Below are positions 7,233-16,177 of a stretch of DNA of 64,000 bases, piece by piece; within the stretch, counting starts at the first letter, position 1, and each line of letters opens with the position of its first letter. The stretch covers positions 1 to 64,000 of the forward strand of contig JAFXZT010000147.1 of the NCBI GenBank assembly GCA_017541145.1, read 5' to 3'. A model generated the notes under the pieces. That model saw only the letters and a program-made list of their open reading frames with translations. It was not told the origin of the DNA and made no database searches. The position numbers and the translations under genes were made by a program. The DNA comes from Bacteroidales bacterium (GTDB taxonomy: Bacteria > Bacteroidota > Bacteroidia > Bacteroidales > UBA3824).

Positions 7233-9017
7233 ATGGAGAACTTTATCGTATCGGCACGCAAATACCGTCCAACCACTTTTGACACAGTGGTAGGGCAGGA
7301 GAGCATTACGGCAACACTAAAAAACGCAATCAAGAACAATCAGCTGGCACAGGCTTATTTGTTTTGCGGACCGCGAGGTGTTGGTAAAACCACGTGCGCC
7401 AGAATTTTTGCGAAAACTATCAATTGCATGAACCTTTCGCCCGAAATGGAAGCATGCAATGAGTGTGAATCATGCCGTGCGTTCAACGAAAACCGTTCTT
7501 ACAATATCCATGAACTCGATGCCGCGTCAAACAACTCGGTGGAAGATATCCGTCAGCTTATTGACAAGGTGAGAATACCGCCGCAAGTCGGAAAGTATTC
7601 GATTTATATCGTCGACGAGGTTCACATGTTGTCAACTGCGGCTTTCAATGCCTTTCTCAAGACGTTGGAAGAACCGCCGGCTCATGCCAAATTTATCCTT
7701 GCTACTACCGAAAAACACAAGATTTTGCCGACTATTTTGTCGCGTTGCCAGATTTTCGACTTCAATAGAATGAAGGTTGAAAACATAGTTGGACATCTGC
7801 AAAAACTTGCTGAAAAAGAAGGTATTGAAGCCGATCCGAACGGTCTGAATGTAATTGCTCAAAAGGCTGACGGCGGTATGCGTGATGCATTGTCGTTTTT
7901 CGACCAGATTGTAAGTTTTTCCGGCAAAAAGTTTACATATCAAGACGTTATCAACAATCTGAATGTGCTTGACTACGAGTATTATTTCAAACTCGTGGAA
8001 TATTTCAAAGCCGGCGATGTTACAAATTCGTTGTTGACATTTAATGAGATTCTCAACAAAGGGTTTGATGCTCACCATTTTGTAACGGGTCTTGCACAAC
8101 ATCTTCGTGATATTATGGTTTGTCGCGACGAGGCAACATTACAATTGTTGGAAGTCGGCGCCGATATTCGTGACCGTTACAAGCAACAGGCTCAGGAAGT
8201 TAGCATTCAGTTTTTGTATACAGCATTGAATATTACAAACCGTTGCGACCTTGATTACCGCGATTCCAAAAACAAACGTCTTTTGGTGGAATTGATGTTG
8301 ATGCAACTTTGTAATATCGGAGGCAAAATTTCGGCACAACCCGTTGCACCGGTTCAGCAAGTAGCAATTCAGCCGCAACAGCAACCTGCACAACCACAAC
8401 AAGTTGCACACCCGGTACAGCAACCTGTAGCACAGCAAGTTGCAACTCCTCAGACAGAAACTCCGGTTTCAAAGCCGGCTGCACATGTTACGGTTTCGGC
8501 TCCCGTTCAAGAGTCAAAACCTCTTAATACTGCGGGAATCAACAATATAAGTATCAAAAATTACATGCAGTTCCGCAACAATCAAAAGCAAGCGGATATG
8601 CAGAAACAGCAACAAGCCCAACAGTCACAACAAGTACAAGTAGTAAATGAAACTCAGGATTTTACAATGGATCAAGTTGTAGAACTTTGGGGCAAACTTG
8701 CAAATATTTACAAAACCAAAAAACCAAGACTTCACGCCATATTTACCGAATCGATTCCGGAAATCAAGGATAATTATGTTTTGGAGATGACACTTGTTAA
8801 TTCGCTTCAGCAAGATGCAATCAACGAAGTAAAAACGGGATTTGTAAACTATGTAAGACAACAATTACATAACGGTAAAATAGAAATTGTTACAAAAGTA
8901 GACCCTACTGTACAGCGCAAAACAGTTTATACCGATACCGACAAATTTCAGTTTCTGAACGAACAAAATAGCAATCTTGGTGTTTTGAAACAAGATTTAA
9001 ACCTTGATTTCCAATAG
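7233..9017 (+). CDS. dnaX: DNA polymerase III subunit gamma/tau
   Basis: 594 aa. It is the clamp-loader ATPase of the replisome. Visible are Walker A GPRGVGKTT (46-54), the four zinc cysteines C65, C75, C78 and C81, Walker B VDEVHML, and the sensor/Arg-finger region around LSRCQIFDF. The AAA+ part and collar domain end near residue 370. A Gln/Pro-rich linker of about 85 residues follows, then a second Gln-rich patch (QKQQQAQQSQQVQ) and a tau-type C-terminal domain that would contact the polymerase. I saw no A-rich slippery heptamer that would produce a short gamma form. recF follows 3 nt after the stop codon, so the two form an operon. Confidence 0.97.
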   Translation: MENFIVSARKYRPTTFDTVVGQESITATLKNAIKNNQLAQAYLFCGPRGVGKTTCARIFAKTINCMNLSPEMEACNECESCRAFNENRSYNIHELDAASNNSVEDIRQLIDKVRIPPQVGKYSIYIVDEVHMLSTAAFNAFLKTLEEPPAHAKFILATTEKHKILPTILSRCQIFDFNRMKVENIVGHLQKLAEKEGIEADPNGLNVIAQKADGGMRDALSFFDQIVSFSGKKFTYQDVINNLNVLDYEYYFKLVEYFKAGDVTNSLLTFNEILNKGFDAHHFVTGLAQHLRDIMVCRDEATLQLLEVGADIRDRYKQQAQEVSIQFLYTALNITNRCDLDYRDSKNKRLLVELMLMQLCNIGGKISAQPVAPVQQVAIQPQQQPAQPQQVAHPVQQPVAQQVATPQTETPVSKPAAHVTVSAPVQESKPLNTAGINNISIKNYMQFRNNQKQADMQKQQQAQQSQQVQVVNETQDFTMDQVVELWGKLANIYKTKKPRLHAIFTESIPEIKDNYVLEMTLVNSLQQDAINEVKTGFVNYVRQQLHNGKIEIVTKVDPTVQRKTVYTDTDKFQFLNEQNSNLGVLKQDLNLDFQ

Positions 9018-9020
9018 AAT

Positions 9021-10100
9021 ATGCGCATCAAAAAACTTAATATTATAAATTTTAAGAACCACGAACAGCGTGAATTTTCTTTTACAAAAAAGATAAATTG
9101 TTTTGTTGGAAAAAACGGGGTAGGGAAGACCAACGTTTTGGATGCGCTGTATTATTTGTCGTTTAGCAAAAGTTTTATCAATCCGTCTGATTCTCAGAAT
9201 ATTCGTAACGGCGGTGAATTTTTTTCGTTGCGAGGTGTTTACGAGGTAGACGGCATGGATGAAATTATTGTTTTATCGTTTTCGCAGTCAAAAGGTAAGT
9301 CCTTGAAACGCAACGACAAAGAGTACGACAAAATAAGTTCGCATATCGGACTTTTGCCTTTGGTGCTTATAAGTCCGCAAGATATAAAATTGATACTTGA
9401 CGGTAGTGCCGAGCGTCGCAAATTTTTGGATTCTGCACTTTCGCAGTTTGACGGCAACCATCTTGTTGCTTTACAAAATTACGGTCGTGCTTTAATTCAG
9501 CGTAATAAAATTCTGAAAACAGCTCCAAACGGAGTTGCCGACCCAATTTTGCTTGAGATGTGGGATCAGCATCTTATCTCAAACGGAGCTTTGCTTTACA
9601 ACAATCGCAAGAAATTTGTGGAAGATTTTGTGGATGAATTTCAGAAATATTACGCCAAAATTTCGGTTTCCGGCAACGAAAAGCCTACTTTGGAATATCA
9701 GTCGCAATTGCATTCAGAAACGATGGAAGAGCTTTTGAAACGCAATCTCAATCGTGACCAGTTTTTGCAGTACACAAGCAGCGGCGCACACAAGGATGAT
9801 TTGATTTTCAAGATTGATGACTTACCGATAAAAAATTGCGGTTCACAAGGTCAGCAAAAAACATATCTTACGGCGTTGAAACTTGCACAATATTCGTTTC
9901 TCGGTCGTTTTGGTAAAAAACCGATTTTGTTGTTGGACGATATTTTTGATAAGCTTGATCCGCAGCGAGTTGATTCAATTGTGGATTTGATTTTGAAAGA
10001 CGAAACATTCGGACAGATTTTCATAACGCATACCAATCCCGACGACCTTGGTAAAATGCTTAGCGCCCACAGCGACGATTTCGAGATGTTTGAATTGTAA
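9021..10100 (+). CDS. recF: DNA replication and repair protein RecF
   Basis: 359 aa, the usual length. RecF is an SMC-like ATPase that loads RecA at single-strand gaps with RecO and RecR. Walker A is GKNGVGKT (30-37), the ABC signature region is around YTSSGAHKDDL and SQGQQK, and Walker B with the D-loop is LLLDDIFDKLDPQR. The start is the ATG only 3 nt after the dnaX stop, so translation is probably coupled. It converges with the SlyD-like gene across a bidirectional hairpin at 10159-10183. Confidence 0.97.
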   Translation: MRIKKLNIINFKNHEQREFSFTKKINCFVGKNGVGKTNVLDALYYLSFSKSFINPSDSQNIRNGGEFFSLRGVYEVDGMDEIIVLSFSQSKGKSLKRNDKEYDKISSHIGLLPLVLISPQDIKLILDGSAERRKFLDSALSQFDGNHLVALQNYGRALIQRNKILKTAPNGVADPILLEMWDQHLISNGALLYNNRKKFVEDFVDEFQKYYAKISVSGNEKPTLEYQSQLHSETMEELLKRNLNRDQFLQYTSSGAHKDDLIFKIDDLPIKNCGSQGQQKTYLTALKLAQYSFLGRFGKKPILLLDDIFDKLDPQRVDSIVDLILKDETFGQIFITHTNPDDLGKMLSAHSDDFEMFEL

Positions 10101-10158
10101 TTTATTGATTTTTCGGGGCGTAGGATATTTTTAATCGAAAAGATGTTAAATAAAAAAA

Positions 10159-10190
10159 CACGGACTTTTTAGAAAAATCCGTGCTTTTTT
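10159..10190. terminator. Bidirectional terminator between recF and the SlyD-like gene
   Basis: CACGGA-C-TTTTT (10159-10170) pairs with AAAAATCCGTG (10173-10183) with a single bulged C. It is flanked by an A run on the left and a T run on the right, so it can end transcripts from both sides. Confidence 0.8.
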
Positions 10191-10194
10191 GAAA

Positions 10195-10902
10195 TTATTT
10201 ATCATTTTTGTGGCAGCAGTGATGTTCGCCATCTTCATGGTCGTGATCTTTGTCGTGACAGCAGTGATGTTCGCCGTCTTCGTGGTCGTGATCCTCGCCG
10301 TGGCAGCAGTGATGCTCACCGTCTTCGTGTTTGTGATCTTTGCCGTGGCAGCAGTGATGCTCACCTTCTTCGTGGTCGTGATGGTGGCAACCGCCTTCGC
10401 CGTGACAGCAATGTCCGTCATGATGAACATGTCCGTGTTCGATTTCTTCTTCAGTAGCTTCGCGGATTGATTTTACTTCTACTTCAAAATACAAATCCTT
10501 GCCTGCCATATCGTGGTTGAAATCCATTTTTACAGAGTCAGCACTGATTTCCAAAATCTTGCCAATCATGTGGTTACCTTTGTTGTCTTGCATTGGAATA
10601 TGATTGCCTACAAAACAAATTTTTTCGTTGAGTACACCGTCTACTTCAAAAACTCTGCGTGGGATGTCTACAATGATATCTTTGTTGTATTCGCCGTAGC
10701 CTTCTTCGGGGGTAAGGTGGAAACTTACTTTGTCACCTTCTGATTTGCCGTTGAGGTTGTCTTCAAACTTTTGGAGCATCATTCCTCTGCCAAACAAAAA
10801 TTCTAAAAGTCTGTCATCTTTGGTTTGTTCTACAATCGGACCGTTTTCCTCTGTTCTTAAAGCGTAGTTTACTGCTACTACTTTGTTTTTTTCTATCTTC
10901 AT
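10195..10902 (-). CDS. SlyD-type FKBP peptidyl-prolyl isomerase with His/Cys-rich repeat tail
   Basis: 235 aa. Residues 1 to about 155 match the SlyD layout: FKBP half (KVVAVNYALRTEENG..., FGRGMMLQKFEDNLNG), an inserted chaperone flap (about 70-125, PEEGYGEYN to GNHIPM) and the returning FKBP strand (YFEVEVKSIREAT). It would catalyse prolyl isomerisation and help metalloprotein folding. From residue 158 the protein is almost only His, Cys, Asp, Glu and Gly, with a 15-residue unit (HCCHGKDHKHEDGEH type) repeated at least three times. SlyD tails bind nickel and other soft metals; this one is unusually regular. Start ATG 10902, with a -7 box at 10930-10937. Confidence 0.92.
   Translation of the reverse strand: MKIEKNKVVAVNYALRTEENGPIVEQTKDDRLLEFLFGRGMMLQKFEDNLNGKSEGDKVSFHLTPEEGYGEYNKDIIVDIPRRVFEVDGVLNEKICFVGNHIPMQDNKGNHMIGKILEISADSVKMDFNHDMAGKDLYFEVEVKSIREATEEEIEHGHVHHDGHCCHGEGGCHHHDHEEGEHHCCHGKDHKHEDGEHHCCHGEDHDHEDGEHHCCHDKDHDHEDGEHHCCHKNDK
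10214..10393 (-). repeat. 45-bp tandem repeat encoding the metal-binding tail
   Basis: The plus-strand word CAGCAGTGATG recurs at 10214, 10259, 10304 and 10349, exactly 45 bp apart, with the intervening sequence largely conserved. Each unit encodes 15 residues of the His/Cys-rich tail. The left-most copy in gene order is degenerate and Gly/His-rich. Confidence 0.85.
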
Positions 10903-10929
10903 CTGTTAAAATATATCTGATTACGGTTG

Positions 10930-10937
10930 CAAAGGTA
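10930..10937 (-). promoter_or_regulatory. -7 box for the SlyD-like gene
   Basis: Minus strand TACCTTTG (TAnnTTTG), 28 bp before the ATG. Confidence 0.75.
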
Positions 10938-11000
10938 CAATAAATTAACGAACATCCCATTTTTATTTCTTACATTTTCATTAAAAAAATCTAAAAAGCG

Positions 11001-11031
11001 TTTGGAAAGACTAATTTATTTTTTATCTTTG
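11001..11031 (+). promoter_or_regulatory. Promoter of tRNA-Arg(CCT)
   Basis: TTTG at 11001-11004, 19 bp, TATCTTTG at 11024-11031: a full match to the Bacteroides -33/-7 pattern. The mature tRNA begins 19 nt after the -7 box. Confidence 0.8.
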
Positions 11032-11049
11032 CACCCGATTTCAGAAAAA

Positions 11050-11121
11050 GGCTGAGTAGTTCAATGGATAGAACGTCGGTTTCCTAAACCGTAGATCAGG
11101 GTTCGATTCCCTGCCCGGCTA
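11050..11121 (+). tRNA. tRNA-Arg (anticodon CCT)
   Basis: 72 nt. The D arm (GTTC/GAAC), anticodon loop TTCCTAA with CCT at the centre, and T arm (CAGGG TTCGATT CCCTG) are clear. The acceptor stem GGCTGAG/CCCGGCT contains G1-T72 and T4-G69 wobbles and an A6-C67 mismatch, and pair 27-43 is T-T, so it is less well paired than the other tRNAs here. No CCA is encoded. It has its own promoter and a downstream hairpin. Confidence 0.85.
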
Positions 11122-11132
11122 CTTTTTTTTAG

Positions 11133-11176
11133 CGGATTGCTGTTTTTCAGGCTGTCAATCCGTTTTCTTTTTTTTA
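11133..11176. terminator. Terminator between tRNA-Arg and the MATE gene
   Basis: CGGATTG (11133-11139) pairs with CAATCCG (11156-11162), followed by TTTTCTTTTTTTT on the plus strand; a T run also precedes it at 11123-11130. It ends the tRNA transcript; its T tract overlaps the stop codon of the converging MATE gene at 11174-11176. Confidence 0.75.
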
Positions 11177-12544
11177 ACAGTTTACATTTCCTTGTTCAAC
11201 CCTTGCATAAGTTTTTTTTCGTACAATTACAAAAGCAATTGTTAATGCAATACATGTAATAGCCCAACTTGCGATATAACAAGTGTGCAGACATTCAAAT
11301 GTATGATAAATTCTAAAAATCGTAAATAGCCAAACTAATCGTGTACCGCAAATTGCGATTATACAAATTATGGTTGGTACTACCGAATATCCCAACGAAC
11401 GTAATATGCCCGAAAATATCTCGATAGCAGCGTTTATGCACTGAAATGTTACAATCAGTTGAATCCTGATAACGGCATAATCAATTACCTCTTTTTCCGG
11501 CGAATACATCGAAGAAAATTCTGATGCAAAAATTATATACGGTAACGACCAAACGAGTGTAAAAACCGTACCGAGCAACAATGCTTTTTTTATGACAATT
11601 TTGCATCGTTGGTAATTTTTAGCACCGTAGTTTTGTGACAGAAAACTTGTAGCCGCATGACCGAATGCTGCTGCCATGTAATATGTAAAATATTCAGCGT
11701 TAAGAGCCGTGGTAGCTCCTGCCATTGCTATTTTTCCAAGTGAGTTTATACCGCTTTGTATCATAACGTTACTAAACGAAAATACCATGCCTTGTACGCC
11801 TGCCGGGATTCCTACTTGGGCAATTTTCCCGAGATATTTTTTGTGTATTTTCAATTGTTTGAGGTCGAGATGTATCGGCGAATTTTCTTTGCAAAGCAGT
11901 ACAATCAAAACTATGGAACTGAATGCTGTAGCGCAAACTGTAGCTAATGCCACGCCGTCTACGCCCATCGAAAATGTACAAACAAACAGTAAATTGAGGG
12001 CTACGTTTATTACTCCGGAAATCGTTAAAACAATCAACGGACGTTTGGTGTCGCCTTTGCTGCGGAGTATTGCCGATGCAAAGTTGTAAAGCATTGTAAA
12101 CGGCATTCCTAAGAAATAAATTCGCATGTAGAGAACTGCTTGACTTAGAATTTCTTGCGGCGTATTGAGTGCTGTTAGAATCGGGACGGCGCATATCCAG
12201 CCTACTATTGCCAGAAATATTCCGGCTAAAAGTGCTACAAGTATTGAGGTGTGTACAGATTTTCTTACGCCGTCAAAATCTTTCATTCCGATAAGTCGCG
12301 CTATTATTACATTGGATCCTACCGATAGTCCGACGAAAAGATTGATTAACAAGTTGATAAGAGAAGAGTTGGCACCTACCGAGGCTAAAGCGTCAGAACC
12401 TACATAATGTCCTGCAATTGCAACGTCAGCCGAGTTGAAAAGTTGTTGGAGTATGCTGGTAAGGGCGAGCGGAATTGCAAATTTTATCATGTTGATTCCT
12501 ACCGGACCTTCTTGCATATTGATTCCTGATGTTTTTTCTCTCAT
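11174..12544 (-). CDS. MATE family multidrug/sodium antiporter
   Basis: 456 aa from ATG 12544. The MATE signature is at the N-terminus (IPLALTSILQQLFNSADVAIAGHYVGSDALASVG) and again in the second half, with about 12 hydrophobic segments. These inner-membrane proteins export cationic drugs or metabolites using H+ or Na+ gradients. The frame extends upstream to a codon at 12574, but the -7 box TACCTTTG occupies 12572-12579 on the same strand, so that start would lie inside the promoter. The start is therefore ATG 12544 (MREKTSG) or the later ATG at 12517 (MQEGPVG). Substrate unknown. Confidence 0.93.
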   Translation of the reverse strand: MREKTSGINMQEGPVGINMIKFAIPLALTSILQQLFNSADVAIAGHYVGSDALASVGANSSLINLLINLFVGLSVGSNVIIARLIGMKDFDGVRKSVHTSILVALLAGIFLAIVGWICAVPILTALNTPQEILSQAVLYMRIYFLGMPFTMLYNFASAILRSKGDTKRPLIVLTISGVINVALNLLFVCTFSMGVDGVALATVCATAFSSIVLIVLLCKENSPIHLDLKQLKIHKKYLGKIAQVGIPAGVQGMVFSFSNVMIQSGINSLGKIAMAGATTALNAEYFTYYMAAAFGHAATSFLSQNYGAKNYQRCKIVIKKALLLGTVFTLVWSLPYIIFASEFSSMYSPEKEVIDYAVIRIQLIVTFQCINAAIEIFSGILRSLGYSVVPTIICIIAICGTRLVWLFTIFRIYHTFECLHTCYIASWAITCIALTIAFVIVRKKTYARVEQGNVNC

Positions 12545-12571
12545 GATTCTAAAATTGATTTTTTCGCGCCG

Positions 12572-12579
12572 CAAAGGTA
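12572..12579 (-). promoter_or_regulatory. -7 box for the MATE gene
   Basis: Minus strand TACCTTTG, directly after the T tract that ends the GH31 terminator. It sets the MATE start downstream of 12572. Confidence 0.75.
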
Positions 12580-12622
12580 AAAAAAAATCCCTCTCAAGGT
12601 ATCGTTGTTTCCTGAGAGGGAT
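12580..12622 (-). terminator. Terminator of the GH31 gene
   Basis: ATCCCTCTCA (12587-12596) and TGAGAGGGAT (12613-12622) form a perfect 10-bp stem. On the minus strand eight Ts follow (complement of 12580-12587), then the MATE -7 box begins at once. Confidence 0.9.
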
Positions 12623-12656
12623 TTTAAAAAAGTATTTAGTTTAACTAAACTGTATG

Positions 12657-15600
12657 TTACAATTTAATTTCTTGTTTAGTACCGTTGTATTTTACTTCAA
12701 TGCCTTTAGCTTCGGGATCGTAAGCTTGAGGAGCGTCGGCAGATACTTTTACGATTGTAAATGTACGCTCTTTCAACATTCCCGGAAATTCGCCTTGACG
12801 GTCAGAAATGGTGAGAGTTTTTGTAGCATCGTCGTATGTGAATTTGATATTAGCAAATCTGCCGGCTTCGTATCCGTAGTTAACACCTTCGTCTTCGTAG
12901 AGATTGAATTCTCCGTTTTTACCGGTATAAACATAAAGTCGGATATTGTCAGCTTGTTTTTGACGTGTATATTCCAATTTCGGACCGAACGGAACTATTG
13001 AACCGCCGCGTACATATACCGGAACTTTGTCGTAAGGTGCTGATACTGTTTTGGTTTCGCCGCCGTTGGATGCTACATTGCCGGTATAGAAGTCATACCA
13101 AATTTCGCCTTTCGGGAAATAAACTTCTCTTTCGCGTGCCTTGTATGTATAAATCGGATTTATCATGAAAGACGGTCCGAACATAAATTGGTAACCGATA
13201 TTTTTAACAGCTTCGTCTTTGCCGAAATCCATAATCAACGGACGTAATATTGTATAATCGTTGAAATAAACATCAGCAGCGAGCGAATAGATATAAGGCA
13301 TCATTCTGTAACGAAGATCGAGGTAGAAAACAATTGATTTGTAGCCCTCAGAACCTTCAGGACAGAGTTCCCACGGTTCGCGGAAAGGATATTGACCGTG
13401 AACGCGATACATCGGTGTAAATGCTCCGAATTGATGCCAACGAACATTAAGTTCGCGCCATTCTTTAAGATCTTCGGATTCTTTCTTGGTTTTTGCGAAG
13501 TTGTTTTGTGCATCGCTGAAACGTTTTTCTACAGAAAAACCTCCGATATCTTGTGACCAATACGGAATGCCGGAGATTGAGAAGTTAAGACCGGCTGTAA
13601 TTTGAGCTTTGTAATCTTCCCAACGTGTACCGATATCGCCCGACCAAGTTGCTGTAGAATAGCGTTGTTCGCAAGGAAATCCGGAACGTGTAAGAAGGAA
13701 TACTCGGTTGTTGTTTGGTGAGAAATTAGCATCATTATCAAAACCGTTTTGATTCCAAGAAGTTGCTGCATCAAGTGCTTTTGCGTCTTTTTTGTTGATA
13801 CCTTTTTTCTCGATAGCAGTTTCGTAAGCGCGTTGACCGTCGTAGATTGCTTCTGCGTTTACTACAGAGTATGCGTTGAAATATTCGTCTGAAGACCCCA
13901 TTGCTGTAGGTCCGCAAAGAAGTTTTCTGTATGCCATTGGAGTACAATCTCTTACATTTGGTTCTGAAGCGTCCATCCACCATGCGTCCATGCCGATAGA
14001 ACCGAGTCCGTCATAAAGTTGACGCCAGAAAATTCGTCTTGCTTCGAGGTCGTAGGCATCGTAGAAACCGTAAGTAAAACCTCTCCAATTGTTGATCGGG
14101 TCAGCAAGCCAATCTCTGAGCGAATCTTTGATTGATTGTTGATAGATGAGGCCTTTTTGATCGAGCTCTTTGAAATTATCTACATTCGGATAATATTTCG
14201 GCCAGCACGAAATCATTACTTTTGCGTTGAGTTTGTGGATAGAATCTATCATTGCTTCAGGTTCTGACCATCTTTCTTGGTCAAATTCAAAACTTCCCCA
14301 AGTATCGATTTTCCAATAATTCCAGTCAATAACAATATTATCAATAGGCAAATTGCGTTTTCTGAAACCGTTGAGAGCCGTAAGTAATTCGTCTTTGGTT
14401 TTGTAACGCTCGCGAGATTGCCAATAGCCCAAAAGCCATTCGGGCATGATTTGAGCTTTGCCGGTAAGTGTACGGTAACCTTTGATAATTTCGTCGGTAT
14501 TTTCGCCGTCAATAAAATAGTAATCAAGCTGTTTGTTCATTTCCGACCAGAACGAAAGTTTGTTTTGAGTAGCATTGTCAACAGGTTCTAACGCTCTCAA
14601 ACCGCAATAAGCTTCACCGCCGTCGGGTAACCATTCGATACGGATATCGTATTTTTTGCCGGCTTCCAAATTTGCTGAAAATTTTCTGGCATTAGGATTC
14701 CATGCTGTACGCCAAATTTCTTGATTGTTATTTCCTTTACCTTGTACATCTTCGGTATAAACTGATTTTCCGTTGAGGAATATTTTTTGGTAACCGGAAT
14801 AGTAGTGAAGAAATCTGTATTCGCCGGTTTGTTTCGGTTCTATCTGACCTTCAAAAACAACATTCGAGCCGTCCAAACCTTTTGGTAAAAGTCTGCCAAC
14901 GGTCATAAAATCTTCGTAATACAAAGAATCTTCGCGACGTACCAACGGTTCTTTTGTGTTTTGAAGATTATTGTAAGTACCTGTTAATGCGCCTTCGTTG
15001 CCATCTTTGTCGTAAAGTTTGAAAATATCTTTTAAGATAGAATAAGGTTTCGGATTACCAAATCTCATGTAAGAATACGAGTCGAATAATACGCCGTAGT
15101 TGTTGCTGGAAACTATAAAAGGTAACGATACTTTGGTATTGTATTGAAACAATTCTTCGTTTTTACCTTTGTAGTTCCAATCATCAGCTTGATGTTGTCC
15201 CAAACCGTAAAAAGCTTCGTTTTCAGGACTTTCAAAAACTTGTTGATACGACCAGCCGTTATAAGTTTCGTCTTTGCCGTCGGCATGAGTTTGTGTAACA
15301 GTATACGGAGTAAAAGTTTTGCCGCCGCCTTTTTGTTCCTGAAGGATAACTTTACCATTCAAGTCGGTGAAAATCACTTCGCCGGTAGTTGTAAGAACAT
15401 TGGCTTTCAGAGCTGAAGTAATAACTTTTACTGTATCGCCGTTTTGTTCAACTTTGAATTGTGGAGTTGATTTTTGGTCAACAATAATAAGCGATTGTTG
15501 GTCTTTGAAAGCGTCTTCTTTTGTTGCGGAAACTCGGATGATTTTGTCACCCATTACTTGAAGACGTACTTTTTTAGGAGACGTTTCTGAAACGTTTTTC

Positions 15601-15704
15601 ACGTTTATTTCAATGCCTTTGTCTGTTTGCTTGAAATCAGAACTGCCGCCGCATGCCGTAAGCAATAATCCTGACAAAAGCAGGTACGAATAATTTTTGT
15701 TCAT
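12657..15704 (-). CDS. GH31 alpha-glycosidase lipoprotein with inserted PA14 domain
   Basis: 1015 aa. A lipoprotein signal ends in LTACGG (Cys18), so the enzyme is probably held at the outer membrane. The N-terminal beta-sandwich (about 30-235) is followed by a PA14 domain at about 245-385 (KTGEYRFLHYYSG-like core, then EWLPDGGEAYCGLRALEP). The GH31 barrel carries the nucleophile D578 in WWMDASEPN and the acid/base D690 in WSGDIGTRW; a DUF5110-type C-terminal domain follows. GH31 enzymes with this PA14 insert include xyloglucan alpha-xylosidases such as BoGH31A; alpha-glucosidase activity is the alternative. No SusC/SusD or other glycan genes adjoin it. It has its own promoter and terminator. 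Confidence 0.93.
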   Translation of the reverse strand: MNKNYSYLLLSGLLLTACGGSSDFKQTDKGIEINVKNVSETSPKKVRLQVMGDKIIRVSATKEDAFKDQQSLIIVDQKSTPQFKVEQNGDTVKVITSALKANVLTTTGEVIFTDLNGKVILQEQKGGGKTFTPYTVTQTHADGKDETYNGWSYQQVFESPENEAFYGLGQHQADDWNYKGKNEELFQYNTKVSLPFIVSSNNYGVLFDSYSYMRFGNPKPYSILKDIFKLYDKDGNEGALTGTYNNLQNTKEPLVRREDSLYYEDFMTVGRLLPKGLDGSNVVFEGQIEPKQTGEYRFLHYYSGYQKIFLNGKSVYTEDVQGKGNNNQEIWRTAWNPNARKFSANLEAGKKYDIRIEWLPDGGEAYCGLRALEPVDNATQNKLSFWSEMNKQLDYYFIDGENTDEIIKGYRTLTGKAQIMPEWLLGYWQSRERYKTKDELLTALNGFRKRNLPIDNIVIDWNYWKIDTWGSFEFDQERWSEPEAMIDSIHKLNAKVMISCWPKYYPNVDNFKELDQKGLIYQQSIKDSLRDWLADPINNWRGFTYGFYDAYDLEARRIFWRQLYDGLGSIGMDAWWMDASEPNVRDCTPMAYRKLLCGPTAMGSSDEYFNAYSVVNAEAIYDGQRAYETAIEKKGINKKDAKALDAATSWNQNGFDNDANFSPNNNRVFLLTRSGFPCEQRYSTATWSGDIGTRWEDYKAQITAGLNFSISGIPYWSQDIGGFSVEKRFSDAQNNFAKTKKESEDLKEWRELNVRWHQFGAFTPMYRVHGQYPFREPWELCPEGSEGYKSIVFYLDLRYRMMPYIYSLAADVYFNDYTILRPLIMDFGKDEAVKNIGYQFMFGPSFMINPIYTYKAREREVYFPKGEIWYDFYTGNVASNGGETKTVSAPYDKVPVYVRGGSIVPFGPKLEYTRQKQADNIRLYVYTGKNGEFNLYEDEGVNYGYEAGRFANIKFTYDDATKTLTISDRQGEFPGMLKERTFTIVKVSADAPQAYDPEAKGIEVKYNGTKQEIKL

Positions 15705-15748
15705 TTTAAATGTAAGTATTTAGTGTATTTTGATGTAAAAAATCTCCA

Positions 15749-15756
15749 CAAAGATA
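15749..15756 (-). promoter_or_regulatory. -7 box for the GH31 gene
   Basis: Minus strand TATCTTTG, 45 bp before the ATG at 15704. Confidence 0.7.
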
Positions 15757-16110
15757 TGATAATTTTTTGCTTAACTAAAAATTAATACACAAAAAACTTA
15801 CGATTTATATTTGAGAGGTCTTAGAAAACCACAGAAAAACAAAAATATTGCATTATTTTTCCCCATAATAGTTTTAAATTATGAGTTTTAATTCTAAATC
15901 CAAAGGATGATGTTCAAGCAAATAAATGTGTTAAACTCCTCTGAATAAAAAAATCACTAAAAAAAATATTACAACTTTTGTTTACTACCAACAAAATTCT
16001 TTTTGAATTCAGAATTTTTTTTGATGAGTTTTTAGGTTTTGACATCTTTTAGTAAGAAAAGTTAAATCAAAATATTTTTTGTAAAAAATGAAAAATCCGA
16101 TTGCTTAAAA

Positions 16111-16141
16111 TTGTTAAAGCTATAAAAAAACGTTAATTTTG
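16111..16141 (+). promoter_or_regulatory. Promoter of the GNAT gene at 16178
   Basis: TTG at 16111-16113, 20 bp, TAATTTTG at 16134-16141; the ATG is 37 bp downstream. Confidence 0.75.
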
Positions 16142-16177
16142 CAACCTGAAAAACAAACAATCGAATAAAACGCAAAA

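Larger units (their letters stand above)
15705..16177. other. Intergenic region between divergent GH31 and GNAT genes
   Basis: 473 AT-rich bp without a credible gene. It holds the minus-strand GH31 promoter (15749-15756) and the plus-strand GNAT promoter (16111-16141). Between them are two small hairpins, CATAAT/ATTATG at 15864-15883 and AAAATTCT/AGAATTTT at 15993-16018, the latter followed by T residues. Nothing else was recognised. Confidence 0.6.

Noticed and set aside
7233..9017. Programmed frameshift in dnaX.
   Set aside because: No A-AAA-AAG type slippery site was seen in the region after the AAA+ domain.
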